The notes under the pieces were generated by a model. That model was given only the letters and a program-made list of their open reading frames with translations. It searched no databases and was not told where the DNA came from. A program made the translations under genes and the position numbers. From Aquabacterium sp. (GTDB taxonomy: Bacteria > Pseudomonadota > Gammaproteobacteria > Burkholderiales > Burkholderiaceae_C), in the NCBI RefSeq assembly GCF_016234775.1, contig NZ_JACRAH010000014.1:26581-90580 (forward strand): a DNA stretch of 64,000 nucleotides, in the 5' to 3' direction. Positions 40,720 through 50,685 of this stretch are shown here, in pieces; position 1 is the stretch's first letter, and each line of letters starts with the position of its first letter.

Positions 40720-43700
40720 ATGCCACGTTTCTTCATTGACAGGCCCATCTTTGCCTGGGTGATCGCGCTGTTCATCCTCGTCTTTGGCGGGGTCGCGATC
40801 ACCAAGCTGCCGATTGCGCAGTACCCCACGGTGGCGCCGCCTTCCGTGGTCATCAGTGCCACTTATCCCGGCGCATCGGCCAAGACCCTGGACGAAAGCG
40901 TCATCAGCGTGATCGAGCAGGAGCTCAACGGCTCGCCTGGTCTGGCTTATATCGAATCGGTCAGCCAGGCCAATGGTACGGGCTCGATCACCGTCACGTT
41001 TGAGACCGGCACCAACATCGACCTGGCTCAGGTGGATGTGCAAAACCGCCTGTCGCGTGCCACACCGCGCCTGCCCGCTGCCGTGACGCAGCAGGGCGTG
41101 AAGGTCGACAAGTCGCGCAGCAACGTGCTGATGTTCGTGATGCTGTCGTCCACCAACCCGGCGTTTGATCCGGTGGCGCTGGGTGACTACGCCTCGCGCA
41201 ACGTCCTGCCTGAATTGCAGCGTGTGGCCGGCATCGGTCAGGTGCAGTTGTTCGGTACCGAGCGTGCCATGCGCATCTGGGTGGACCCGGCCAAGCTGGT
41301 GTCCTATGGCCTGAACCTGTCCGAGGTCAATGCGTCGATCAAGGCGCAGAACGCCCTGGTGCCTGCTGGCGCCTTGGGTGACCGCCCCAATCTGATCGAC
41401 CAGACCATGACCGCCACGGTGGTGGTCAACGGCCAGCTGGAAAATGCCGATCAGTTCGCCAACATCGTGCTGCGCGCCAAGTCGGATGGCTCGACCGTGC
41501 GCCTCAAGGACGTCGCTCGCATCGAGCTGGGTGCGCAAACCTACGGCACGTATGCGCGCCTCAACGGCAAGCCTGCGCTGGGCATGAGTGTGCAGCTCTC
41601 GCCTACGGGCAATGCGCTGGAGTCGGCCAAGCTGGTGAAGGCTCGCATGGTCGAGCTCAAGAAGTACTTCCCGCAAGGCGTGGATTACTCCTTCCCTTAT
41701 GACACGTCCGGCTTCATCCAGATCTCGATCAGCCAGGTGGTGGAGACCTTGGTCGAAGCCGTGGTGCTGGTCTTCCTGGTGATGTACCTGTTCCTGCAGA
41801 ACTTCCGCTACACCTTGATCCCGACCCTGGTGGTGCCCGTGGCCCTGCTGGGTACTTTCGGGGTGATGTCGGTAGCGGGTTTTTCGATCAACGTGCTGAC
41901 CATGTTCGGCATGGTGCTGGCCATCGGTATTTTGGTGGACGACGCCATCGTGGTGGTGGAAAACGTCGAGCGCCTGATGGCGCAGGAGGGCTTGTCACCT
42001 TACGAGGCCACCAAGAAGGCCATGGGCCAGATCAGTGGCGCCATCATCGGCATCACGGTGGTGCTGGTGTCGGTGTTCATCCCGATGGCCTTCTTTGCCG
42101 GCTCGGTGGGCAACATCTATCGCCAGTTCTCGCTGTCGATGGTGGCATCGATGCTGTTCTCGGCCTTCCTGGCCTTGTCGCTGACACCCGCCTTGTGCGC
42201 CACGCTGCTCAAGCCTGTGCCGCAAGACCATCACGAAAAGGGTGGCTTCTTCGGCTGGTTCAACCGCTTCTTCAGCTCGACCACGCATGGCTATGAAAAC
42301 GTGGCCGGCAAGCTGGTGCGTCGCGGTGGCCGCGTGCTGATCTTGTATGTACTGATCGTGGGCGTGGTGGGCTGGTTGTATGTGCGCATGCCTTCGGCCT
42401 TCCTGCCCAATGAAGACCAGGGCAACTTGATCGTCAACGTGCAGTTGCCACCAGGCGCCACGGCACCCCGTACCGAGGCCGTGATCTCGCAGGTCGAGGA
42501 CTACTTCATGAAGCAACTCGAAGTGAAGTCGGTTGTGGGTGTCGTGGGCTTCAGCTTCTCCGGTACCGGCCAGAACGCTGCGCTGGGCTTCGTGACCCTG
42601 AAGGATTTTGATCAGCGCAAGGGTGATGAGCATTCGTCGCAAGCGCTGGCCAAGCGTGCCTTTGGTGCCTTGATGGGTGTGCGTGATGCCTTCATCTTCC
42701 CGCTCAACCCGCCACCGATACGCGAGCTGGGTAACGCGACTGGCTTCTCGCTGCGCCTGCAGGACCGCGCTGGCCTGGGGCACGACGCCCTGCTGGCCGC
42801 CCGCAACCAGTTGCTGGGCATGGTGCGCGAGAGCAAGGTTGTCACGGGTATGCGCCCTGATGGCCTGGAAGATGCGCCGCAACTGCAACTGGACATCGAC
42901 CGCGACAAGGCCTATGCCTTGGGTGTGAGCTTTGATGCGCTGAGCTCGACCTTGTCGACCGCCTTGGGTTCAGCCTACATCAATGACTTCCCCAACCGCG
43001 CCCGCTTGCAGCGTGTGGTGGTGCAGGCCGATGCCCAGGCGCGCATGCAGCCCGAGCAGATCCTGCAGCTCAACGTGACCAACACACAGGGCCAGAGCGT
43101 GCCGCTGTCGGCCTTCGTTCGCACACGCTGGGTGACAGGGCAGATGCAGGCAGTGCGCTACAACGGCTATCCGGCCATGCGTCTGGCGGGTGATGCGGCT
43201 GCGGGCTTCTCGACAGGCCAGGCCATGGCCGAGATGGAAGCCTTGGCTGCCAAGTTGCCGCCTGGCATTGGTATCGAGTGGACGGGCCTGTCGCGTGAAG
43301 AGCAGCTTTCCGGCTCGCAAGCCACGACGCTGCTGGTGTTCTCGCTGCTCGCCGTGTTCCTGTGCCTGGCTGCCTTGTATGAAAGCTGGTCCATCCCGTT
43401 TGCGGTGATGCTGGTGGTGCCCTTGGGCATCCTGGGTTCACTGCTGGGCGCCAACCTGCGTGATTTGCCCAATGACGTGTTCTTCAAGGTGGGCCTGATC
43501 ACCATCATCGGCTTGTCGGCCAAGAACGCCATCCTGATCATCGAGTTTGCGCGTGAGTTGCAAAGCAAGGGCATGAGCGTGCTGGACGCCACCATGCAGG
43601 CCTGCCACCTGCGCTTCCGCCCGATCATCATGACGTCCGTGGCCTTCATCCTGGGTGTGCTGCCGCTGGTGGTGTCCACCGGTGCAGGCTCGGCCAGCCA

Positions 43701-43860
43701 GCGTGCCATTGGTACCGGGGTGATGAGCGGCATGATCGCCGCCACCGTGCTGGCCGTGTTCTTCGTGCCCGTGTTCTTTGTGGTGGTACGCCGCTTCTTC
43801 CCGGCCAAGCCGGCGCGTGTGGAAGCCACCAGCCACTCAGTGGAGCCTTCTCATGAATAA
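40720..43860 (+). CDS. RND multidrug efflux pump (HAE1 family, AcrB/MexB-like)
   Basis: This inner-membrane proton/drug antiporter has 1046 residues, the family's usual length. The start has GAGAGGAG upstream. Typical features are MPRFFIDRPIFAWVIALFI, IAQYPTVAPP, GILVDDAIVVVENVERLM in TM4 with the proton-relay Asp pair, and the repeated second half (ATTLLVFSLLAVFLCLAALY, GLSAKNAILIIEFARE). The 3' end overlaps the outer-membrane channel gene by eight bases. The substrate range cannot be read from sequence. Confidence 0.93.
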   Translation: MPRFFIDRPIFAWVIALFILVFGGVAITKLPIAQYPTVAPPSVVISATYPGASAKTLDESVISVIEQELNGSPGLAYIESVSQANGTGSITVTFETGTNIDLAQVDVQNRLSRATPRLPAAVTQQGVKVDKSRSNVLMFVMLSSTNPAFDPVALGDYASRNVLPELQRVAGIGQVQLFGTERAMRIWVDPAKLVSYGLNLSEVNASIKAQNALVPAGALGDRPNLIDQTMTATVVVNGQLENADQFANIVLRAKSDGSTVRLKDVARIELGAQTYGTYARLNGKPALGMSVQLSPTGNALESAKLVKARMVELKKYFPQGVDYSFPYDTSGFIQISISQVVETLVEAVVLVFLVMYLFLQNFRYTLIPTLVVPVALLGTFGVMSVAGFSINVLTMFGMVLAIGILVDDAIVVVENVERLMAQEGLSPYEATKKAMGQISGAIIGITVVLVSVFIPMAFFAGSVGNIYRQFSLSMVASMLFSAFLALSLTPALCATLLKPVPQDHHEKGGFFGWFNRFFSSTTHGYENVAGKLVRRGGRVLILYVLIVGVVGWLYVRMPSAFLPNEDQGNLIVNVQLPPGATAPRTEAVISQVEDYFMKQLEVKSVVGVVGFSFSGTGQNAALGFVTLKDFDQRKGDEHSSQALAKRAFGALMGVRDAFIFPLNPPPIRELGNATGFSLRLQDRAGLGHDALLAARNQLLGMVRESKVVTGMRPDGLEDAPQLQLDIDRDKAYALGVSFDALSSTLSTALGSAYINDFPNRARLQRVVVQADAQARMQPEQILQLNVTNTQGQSVPLSAFVRTRWVTGQMQAVRYNGYPAMRLAGDAAAGFSTGQAMAEMEALAAKLPPGIGIEWTGLSREEQLSGSQATTLLVFSLLAVFLCLAALYESWSIPFAVMLVVPLGILGSLLGANLRDLPNDVFFKVGLITIIGLSAKNAILIIEFARELQSKGMSVLDATMQACHLRFRPIIMTSVAFILGVLPLVVSTGAGSASQRAIGTGVMSGMIAATVLAVFFVPVFFVVVRRFFPAKPARVEATSHSVEPSHE

Positions 43861-45394
43861 GTCTTTGACGGCGCTGCATGCCGTGGCGGCTGCGGCCTTG
43901 CTGACCTTGTCCGGCTGCTCGCTGATCCCGACCTATGAACGCCCTGCGCTGGCCGTGCCTGCGCAACTCTCGGCCGAAGACGCCAAGGCCGCCGATGCCT
44001 CGGCTGCGCGTGCCGTGGTCGATCTGCCCTGGGCGCGCTACTTCCCCGATGCGAAGCTGCAAGGCCTGATCAAGCTGGCACTGGACCACAACCGTGACCT
44101 GCGCGTGGCCGTGCTCAACATCGAGCAATTGCGTGCCGCATACCTGGTCCAGAATGCCGACCGCTTCCCGACGCTCAATGGCAGCATCAGCGGCACGCGC
44201 CAGCCTTCATCGGCTTCGCCGTATCCGCTGACCACCTCGGTGACCGGTGGCGTCACCGTGTCGGCCTTCGAGCTGGATCTGTTTGGTCGCGTCAAGGCCT
44301 TGAGCGAAGCGGCTGCCGCGCAGGTGGTGGCTTCTGAAGAAGCCCGCAAGACGGTGCACATTGGGCTGGTGGCTTCGGTCGCCAACGCCTATTACGCGCT
44401 GTGGGCTGATCGCTGGCAACTGGCCTTGAGCGAGCAAACGCTGCAAACGCGTCAGGACACGTTCAAGCTGCTGCAGCTCAAGTTCGACAACGGTGTGCTC
44501 AACGAACTGGATCTGCGTTCGGCGCAATCCTCGGTGGAGGCCGCGCGCGTGACCCGTGCGCAGGCCCAACGCCAATGGGCACAGGATCTCAACGCCTTGA
44601 ACCTGCTGTTGGGCAGCGCGGCGCCGGCGGATCTCCTGCCGCCTGTACCGGATGTGAAGATGCAGGTGCTGGTCAACAGCAAGAGCAGCGCCGAAGCTGC
44701 GCAAGTGGTGTCGGCCAGCCTGTGGCCTGATCTGAGCGAGCTGCCTGTGGGCTTGTCCTCCGAGGTGCTGCTGCAGCGCCCGGACATCGCCCAGGCCGAG
44801 CAGCAACTGATCGGTGCCAATGCCAATATCGGTGCGGCCCGTGCCGCGCGCTTCCCGCGCATCAGCCTGACAGCCAGTGCCGGTGTGGTCAGTGATTCGC
44901 TGTCTGGCTTGTTTGACGATGGGCGCAATGCCTGGAGCTTCTCGCCATCGATCAGCTTGCCCATCTTTGATGCGGGGCGCGCACAGGCGGGGGTCGAGTC
45001 GGCCAAGGTCAAGCGAGACATCGCCGTAGCGCAGTACGACAAGGCCATCCAGACGGCGTTCAAGGAAGTGTCGGATGCCTTGGTGGCGCGCCGCACCTAT
45101 GCCGATCAGGCCCAGGCGCAACTGGCCCAGGCACAGGCGGAAGCAGCGCGGCTGCGTTTGTCCACCATGCGCTATGACGCAGGCGTGGCCAGCCAGCTGG
45201 ATCTGCTGGATGCGCAGCGTGCGCTGTTCTCGGCCCAGCAGGCCTTGATCGCGGCGCAACTGGCCCGCCAGCAGGCCCACATCGGCGTCTACAGGGCGCT
45301 GGGTGGTGGCTGGCAGGCGGGGCAGGCCGTACAGGCGGGGCCTGGTGGCCGTGTACCGACAGAGGTGACGCCGCCTCGCAGCCAGGCCCAGTGA
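43853..45394 (+). CDS. Outer-membrane efflux channel lipoprotein (OprM/NodT type)
   Basis: The protein has 513 residues. A lipobox (LTLSGCS) near residue 22 marks a lipoprotein, as in OprM. Two repeats of the TolC-type helical barrel are visible (VAVLNIEQLRAAYLVQNAD, later SSEVLLQRPDIAQAEQQLIG and LFDDGRNAWSFSPSISLPIF). It completes a tripartite efflux system with the two preceding genes and is translationally coupled to the pump. Confidence 0.9.
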   Translation: MNKSLTALHAVAAAALLTLSGCSLIPTYERPALAVPAQLSAEDAKAADASAARAVVDLPWARYFPDAKLQGLIKLALDHNRDLRVAVLNIEQLRAAYLVQNADRFPTLNGSISGTRQPSSASPYPLTTSVTGGVTVSAFELDLFGRVKALSEAAAAQVVASEEARKTVHIGLVASVANAYYALWADRWQLALSEQTLQTRQDTFKLLQLKFDNGVLNELDLRSAQSSVEAARVTRAQAQRQWAQDLNALNLLLGSAAPADLLPPVPDVKMQVLVNSKSSAEAAQVVSASLWPDLSELPVGLSSEVLLQRPDIAQAEQQLIGANANIGAARAARFPRISLTASAGVVSDSLSGLFDDGRNAWSFSPSISLPIFDAGRAQAGVESAKVKRDIAVAQYDKAIQTAFKEVSDALVARRTYADQAQAQLAQAQAEAARLRLSTMRYDAGVASQLDLLDAQRALFSAQQALIAAQLARQQAHIGVYRALGGGWQAGQAVQAGPGGRVPTEVTPPRSQAQ

Positions 45395-45467
45395 GGGCCG
45401 GGCGCCTCAAGCCGCCGAGTTCGATCCGTGGCTGAGCCTGGGCGCCCCAGGCCGTGTGATCAGCGTG

Positions 45468-46238
45468 TCAGTGTGTGACGTGCTGATCGCCGGCTTCCGC
45501 AGCGGCGCGGGCTGCCATCAGACGCTGGCCCAGGCGGTTGCCCAGCTTGTTCACGTTGTTGAGCGACAGCAGGTGGGCGTGCACCCAGCCCAGCGCGCCT
45601 GAACCGAACAGCTCCTGCACCGTATCAGGGGGCAGGGCGCGCAGCTTGTTCTCGTCGACCACCTTGAAGCCGTTGAGCGTGAGTTTTTCGCCCTGGATGT
45701 GGCAGTCGATCGAGCGATCGACCAGCAGGCCCAGCTCGGCCAGGCGTTGTGCAAAACGGGCGGTGCTCAGCATGTCCTGATGGAAAGACAGCAGGAACTG
45801 CTGCAACTGTTGCAGGTAGGGTGTGTCCTGGCCTTGGGCGTCAAACAGCGCCTCGCCTTGAGCATGGTCGATACCGTCAAAGGCTTCATCGATGCACAAG
45901 GTCATCTGGTCGGTGCCGGGTTGCTCTGCCAGCACGAAAGGGTAGCGGCGCACGAAGGCGGGCACGTAGTGTTCGTCAGCCCAGTTGCCCGCGCCGTCGA
46001 TCATCAGGTTTTCCTTGTCGCGCAGGCCGACGATGGCCACCAGCGAGTGCGTGTCGCCTGCTGGCACGAACACGCAGGGGTAATCCAGCGCGGCCAGTGG
46101 CAACTCGGCGGCCGCCATCAGCATGGAATTGGTTTCACGCGCGAAAGCCAGGCGGCTGGGGCCCTGGTGGATGCGCAGGTTGCGGTGCTGTTCGCGGTCC
46201 AGGGGGGCTACGCGTTCATACATCAGCAGTGTCTTCAT
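45468..46238 (-). CDS. SapC family protein
   Basis: The protein has 256 residues from the ATG at 46238. The N-terminus has ERVAPLDREQHRNLRI and ETNSMLMAAAELPLAALDYPCVF, then FVRRYPFVLAEQ and LQQFLLSFHQDM, the pattern of the SapC family first named in Caulobacter/Campylobacter-type S-layer work. The function is poorly defined. The gene converges on the efflux operon and diverges from ubiA. Confidence 0.8.
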   Translation of the reverse strand: MKTLLMYERVAPLDREQHRNLRIHQGPSRLAFARETNSMLMAAAELPLAALDYPCVFVPAGDTHSLVAIVGLRDKENLMIDGAGNWADEHYVPAFVRRYPFVLAEQPGTDQMTLCIDEAFDGIDHAQGEALFDAQGQDTPYLQQLQQFLLSFHQDMLSTARFAQRLAELGLLVDRSIDCHIQGEKLTLNGFKVVDENKLRALPPDTVQELFGSGALGWVHAHLLSLNNVNKLGNRLGQRLMAARAAAEAGDQHVTH

Positions 46239-46374
46239 GATCAGTTCTAGGTGACGGAGATGTGCGCAAGGCGCGATGCCGCCCAGCATAGTCCGATTGG
46301 ATGACATATTCGTGAGTGGGCTGGATATCACGTTGAGTCCGGGTGCAAGCAAAGGTGTCCGCGGGGTCGCGATA

Positions 46375-47271
46375 ATGCGGGCTGTGAGCACCCTGACTTT
46401 GCGCGACCGTTGGTCGCTTTACCTCGATCTGATCCGCTGGAACCGCCCCCAGGGCTGGCTCCTGCTGCTGTGGCCTACTTTGTCTGCCTTGTGGCTGGCG
46501 GCTGGCGGCTTCCCGGGCTGGCACCTGCTGCTGGTGTTCACGCTGGGCACGATCCTGATGCGCAGCGCGGGTTGCGCCGTCAACGACGTGGCGGACAAGG
46601 ATTTCGACCTGCACGTGGCGCGCACCGCGCAGCGGCCGATCACCAGTGGGCGGCTGTCCGTGAAGGAGGCATTGGGCGTGGGGGCGGTGCTGGCGCTGGT
46701 GTCTTTCGCGCTGGTGCTCACCACAAACCCGATGACGATCGCGATGTCATTCGGGGCCTTGGCGGTGACCATCATCTACCCCTTCACCAAGCGCTTCTTT
46801 TCGATGCCGCAGGCGGTGTTGGGTGTGGCGTTCAGTTTCGGGATTCCGATGGCGTTTGCGGCGATCCAGCAGCAGGTGCCTGGTGTGGTGTGGTGGCTGA
46901 TGGTGGGCAACCTGGCCTGGGTGCTGGCTTATGACACCGAGTACGCCATGGTCGATCGCAACGACGATCTCAAGATCGGGATCCGCACGTCGGCCATCAC
47001 GCTGGGGCGGTTTGATGCGGTTGGCGTGATGGCTTTTTACGCGCTGTGTGTGGCCTGCTGGTATCAGGTTGGGGTGCTGAGCGGGCGTGGGGCGTTTTAC
47101 AACGCTTCATTGGCCCTGGCGGGTGCGCAGGCCTTGGGGCATGGCTGGCTGATCAAGGGGCGTGTGCGAGAGGATTGCTTCAAGGCCTTCCGTTTGAACC
47201 ACTGGTTGGGTTTGACGGTGTGGGTGGGGCTGGTGCTGGATACCGCTTTGGGCTCTGTGGCGGTACGGTGA
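46375..47271 (+). CDS. ubiA: 4-hydroxybenzoate polyprenyltransferase UbiA
   Basis: This integral-membrane prenyltransferase of ubiquinone synthesis joins a polyprenyl chain to 4-hydroxybenzoate. The protein has 298 residues from the ATG at 46375. Both Asp-rich motifs are present: NDVADKDFD and [12 protein letters not shown], along with RPITSGRLS. About eight membrane helices follow. The ATG lies inside a GATAAT sequence; a GTG at 46384 could serve as a start for a leaderless transcript. Confidence 0.92.
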   Translation: MRAVSTLTLRDRWSLYLDLIRWNRPQGWLLLLWPTLSALWLAAGGFPGWHLLLVFTLGTILMRSAGCAVNDVADKDFDLHVARTAQRPITSGRLSVKEALGVGAVLALVSFALVLTTNPMTIAMSFGALAVTIIYPFTKRFFSMPQAVLGVAFSFGIPMAFAAIQQQVPGVVWWLMVGNLAWVLAYDTEYAMVDRNDDLKIGIRTSAITLGRFDAVGVMAFYALCVACWYQVGVLSGRGAFYNASLALAGAQALGHGWLIKGRVREDCFKAFRLNHWLGLTVWVGLVLDTALGSVAVR

Positions 47272-47994
47272 TTCGTTGGCTTCCTGGTTGTGAGCTGTGG
47301 GCGTGCCGAGGTAGGGGCGCTCTGGCGGGGCAGCGCAGGGCGCGGATGAGTCGGTAGCCGCCAGGCTCAGACGGTGGCGGTCCCGCTTTGCAAGCGGGAC
47401 GCCTCTGCGGTGCTCGCGGCGAGCTTGCGCTGGGAAACTCCCGCCGCGAACTGCGTTCGCTCTGGTCAAACAATCCCAGCGAGTCAGAAAGGGAGGCGTG
47501 CTGCGCACGCCAAGCTCGCCACTGCGCTCCTCGACGCCACCGACATCGCCCGGCAGCTACCAACTCATCCTGTTTCGCCCTGCTGGTGGCGTGCCACGGG
47601 CCTTCGTCCTTCGGCGGTTGTGGTGTTTGCCGCTCGCTGACCCGCATGCGGCATATGCCGAAGTGCATTCGCATGAGGCAAGCGGGGCGAAAAAGGGGTG
47701 AGGGGGCTGTGGCCTGGCGCCTTGTTGGTGCCGAGCACCGCAGCAATGGGTTGGGCGCGCGTCAGCGCGCATCGTCCATCTGGCTTGCCCGATTTGTTTG
47801 AACGCAGCGGCGCAGCCGCGTAGTGAGTTGGAGGGCACCAACCCATTGCGAGGAGCGCAGGGCAGTCCCGCGCAGCGGGACCACCAACATGAAGCCGGGA
47901 CGCAGTTCCCTCACCCCGCGCCCCGCGCTGCACCGACAAAGCGCCGGAGCCCAGGCAAGGCAACCAGCTCGCTAATCAAGCGAGCACAAGCCAC
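47272..47994. repeat. Non-coding region with inverted, structured repeat units
   Basis: The 723 bases hold no credible gene. On the left, reading leftwards, and on the right, reading rightwards, the same order of signals recurs: a TTGTTTGA(C/A) box, GCGAA/GCAGC-type stems, and a GTCCCGC...GCGGGAC hairpin. Perfect hairpins are at 47380-47400, 47446-47460, 47496-47510 and 47865-47881. Two further inverted pairs link 47724-47732 to 47834-47842 and 47743-47754 to 47838-47849. It resembles short intergenic repeat families scattered in Burkholderiales genomes. Confidence 0.65.
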
Positions 47995-48816
47995 TCAGCG
48001 CCCGAACTCGTCACCCAGTTCGCCAGCCCGCTTCTGCGCTGCCCGCATCGCCGCGATGAACGCCGCCTTCACGCCCGCCGTTTCCATGCTGGTCAAGGCC
48101 GCATAAGTGGTGCCACCCTTGGAGGTCACACGCTCACGCAGCACCGACGGTACATCCGTCGATTGCGCCGCCAGCGAAGTGGCGCCACCAAAGGTGGCCA
48201 AGGCCAATTGACGCCCTTGCTCCGCGCTCAAGCCCATGTCCTGCGCCGCCTGCGTCATGGCCTCGATGAAATAAAACACATAGGCCGGGCCCGAGCCCGA
48301 CAGCGCCGTCACCGCATCCAGATCGGCCTCCTGGCTCACCCACAGGGCCTGGCCCGTCGGCTCCACCATCTTGCCAATGACAGCGCGCTCATCCGCACCC
48401 ACTTCGGCGCGGGCAAACAAACCCGTCATGCCCTGGCCGACCAAAGCCGGTGTGTTCGGCATGGCGCGCACGATGCGCGGTGTGCCCAGCAGGCGGGCCA
48501 TGTCGTCGGTGCGCAGGCCGGCCATCACGCTGTAATGCAGGGCCTGGCCCGTCAGCGTGGCGTAGGTCTGGGCTGCATCCTTGAACTGCTGGGGCTTGAC
48601 CGCCCACACCACGGTGGCAGCTTGCGTCAGGGCGGGGCAGGGGCCTTCGGCCGTCTGCACGCCCAAGGTGTCAGTCAGGCGGGCGCGTTGCTCGGCCACC
48701 GGGTCGATGACGAGGATGGACGAAGGCGTGCGGCCCTGGCGCAGCAGGCCGCCGATGATGGCCGTGGCCATGTTGCCGCCGCCGATGAATGCGATGTCAA
48801 TGGTGGGTGTGCTCAT
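47995..48816 (-). CDS. proC: Pyrroline-5-carboxylate reductase
   Basis: This enzyme performs the last step of proline synthesis, NAD(P)H-dependent reduction of pyrroline-5-carboxylate. The protein has 273 residues with an N-terminal Rossmann motif (IAFIGGGNMATAIIGGLL) and the family signature near the C-terminus (SGSGPAYVFYFIEAM, then LRERVTSKGGTTYAAL). In many proteobacteria proC is next to yggS; here a two-component pair lies between them. Confidence 0.95.
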   Translation of the reverse strand: MSTPTIDIAFIGGGNMATAIIGGLLRQGRTPSSILVIDPVAEQRARLTDTLGVQTAEGPCPALTQAATVVWAVKPQQFKDAAQTYATLTGQALHYSVMAGLRTDDMARLLGTPRIVRAMPNTPALVGQGMTGLFARAEVGADERAVIGKMVEPTGQALWVSQEADLDAVTALSGSGPAYVFYFIEAMTQAAQDMGLSAEQGRQLALATFGGATSLAAQSTDVPSVLRERVTSKGGTTYAALTSMETAGVKAAFIAAMRAAQKRAGELGDEFGR

Positions 48817-48825
48817 AGCCCGCCA

Positions 48826-50685
48826 TCATGCCGCATCCGTCGTCACTTCCTGCAGAAGGCGCAACAGCCGATCGGCCTGGATGGGCTTGTGCAGCAGTTG
48901 CACGCGCATGGCTTGGGCGTCCGTGGCCAGGCCGGGTGCGGCTTCGCCGGTCAGCAGGAAGGCGGGCAACTCGTCGCCGAATTCGTAGCGCAACTGCTTG
49001 ATCGCATCCAGCCCGTTGATGGACAGGCCCAGGCGGTGATCGCTGATCAGGGCTACCGGCATGTCGCCCTCTGGCATCAGCCCCTTTTCCTGCAGGTGGA
49101 TCACGGCATCCATCGCGCCATCTGGCGTGCTGGCGGCAGCCACCTGCCAGCCCTGTTGTCGCAGTACGAGCGAGGTGCCGTCCAGTACATCCGGTTCGTC
49201 ATCAATCAGCACGATCACGCCGCCATGGCGTTCCCGTTTGTCGGCTTCTGCGGGTCTTGCATTCGGGGCAACGGGGCGCGCAGGTGGCTCCGCATGGCGG
49301 GTAACCAGGCCTTCCGATCCTGCCGGGATGAGCCGAGGCACACGCACCGCAAAGCAGGAGCCCCGCCCAGGCCTTGACAGCAGCGTGACAGGTGTCGGCC
49401 CCAGCATGCTCAAGCGGCGCACCACAGCCAGGCCGAGCCCCAGCCCTTCATTGCTGCGCCGACCTTGATTGGAGGCCTGGAAGTAGTCCTCGAAAATCCG
49501 ATGCCGGTGCTGGCGCTGCACGCCCACGCCCGTGTCCCACACCTGGCAGACGATGGAGGGGCCACGTGCCCGGGCCCGCAGATGCACCTCACCTTGCTCG
49601 GTATAGCGCACCGCGTTGTTGAGCAGATTGCGCAAGATGCGCTCCAGTACGTGCGGGTCGGCATGCACCCAGTCCTCCGTGGCATCGATGCGCCAGCGCA
49701 GCCCCTTGTTCTCGCACAGCACGGAAAACTCGTTGTCCAGCCGTGACCACAGCGCGGCCAGTGGCAGGGCCTGGGCCTTGTAGTCGATGCGCTGCGCATC
49801 GATGCGGGCCACGTCGAACATCTTTTCGAACATGGTGCTCAGCGAGCCCAGGGCCGTGTGGATCTTGCTCAGCAAGGTGGCGCCTTCGGAGGCCTCCACA
49901 TGCGGCTTGAGCGCGCTGCTCAGCAGCATCATCACGTGCAGCGGCTGGCGCAGATCGTGGCTGGCTGACGCAAAGAACTCGCTCTTTTGCCGGTCGGCGG
50001 TCTCTGCCCGCGCCTTGGCCTGCGTCACCTTGTTGATCTCGTCGCGCAACTGCAGCACCAGATCGGCGTTTTCGTGGCGCAGCAGGGCGCCTTCGCGCAG
50101 CCTTCGGCTGATGTTGAGCGAGACGATCATGCAGGTCGTCAGCGAGATGATCATCACCACGGCCAGGTAGTTGGACGAGGGGGCCTGGTCCACCAGCAGT
50201 CGCCCTGCGGCCAGCACCAGCAGGGGTGCCGCCCCCATGAAGGACACGGCCCAGTCGTGCACGGTCACCAGCATGATGGTGTAGCAGTACACGATGATGG
50301 CGGCCACGAAGGTGAGCTTCCAGTCCGAGCTGGCCTCGCCCAGCAGGGCCACGGCCATCAGGCCCCAGGATGTACCTTGAGCGCCATGCCACCACAGCAG
50401 GGCCATGCGCCAGCGTTCATAGCCCGATGCAGGGATGCCGAAGCGTCGGAAATGCCGGGCCATCAGCACGACGATGGCCCAGACAAAAAGCAGGCCGGTG
50501 GCAGGCACCATCCAGCGCCAGTGTTGCACCGGCCAGTCGCGGATCATCCAGCCCATCAGGACCAGGCCGACAAACTGCCCGATCATGCCGCCAGGCGCCG
50601 TGCGCCAGCTGTCCTGCAGCATTTGCAGGTCGATGCGGGCCTCGATCGGAGACAGGCCCCGAAGCGAGCGCCGCAACCAGGTCAC
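48826..50685 (-). CDS. Hybrid sensor histidine kinase with C-terminal receiver
   Basis: The protein has 619 residues. About six membrane helices occupy residues 30-215, with no large periplasmic sensor. The dimerisation box is SASHDLRQPLHVMM (His near 255). An HATPase domain follows (ILRNLLNNAVRYTEQ, WDTGVGVQ, GLGLGLAVVRRL). A receiver with the phospho-acceptor in LISDHRLGLSI and the Lys in LLHKPIQ closes the protein. It overlaps the response-regulator gene by four bases. The signal is unknown. Confidence 0.9.
   Translation of the reverse strand: MTWLRRSLRGLSPIEARIDLQMLQDSWRTAPGGMIGQFVGLVLMGWMIRDWPVQHWRWMVPATGLLFVWAIVVLMARHFRRFGIPASGYERWRMALLWWHGAQGTSWGLMAVALLGEASSDWKLTFVAAIIVYCYTIMLVTVHDWAVSFMGAAPLLVLAAGRLLVDQAPSSNYLAVVMIISLTTCMIVSLNISRRLREGALLRHENADLVLQLRDEINKVTQAKARAETADRQKSEFFASASHDLRQPLHVMMLLSSALKPHVEASEGATLLSKIHTALGSLSTMFEKMFDVARIDAQRIDYKAQALPLAALWSRLDNEFSVLCENKGLRWRIDATEDWVHADPHVLERILRNLLNNAVRYTEQGEVHLRARARGPSIVCQVWDTGVGVQRQHRHRIFEDYFQASNQGRRSNEGLGLGLAVVRRLSMLGPTPVTLLSRPGRGSCFAVRVPRLIPAGSEGLVTRHAEPPARPVAPNARPAEADKRERHGGVIVLIDDEPDVLDGTSLVLRQQGWQVAAASTPDGAMDAVIHLQEKGLMPEGDMPVALISDHRLGLSINGLDAIKQLRYEFGDELPAFLLTGEAAPGLATDAQAMRVQLLHKPIQADRLLRLLQEVTTDAA

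Noticed and set aside
45395..45467. Terminator sought between the efflux operon and sapC
   Set aside because: Only imperfect GC-rich self-complementarity was seen; no clear stem with T tract.
47374..47801. Open frames inside the repeat region after ubiA
   Set aside because: Products are Arg/Ala/Ser-rich, overlap hairpins and resemble no protein; the region reads as non-coding.
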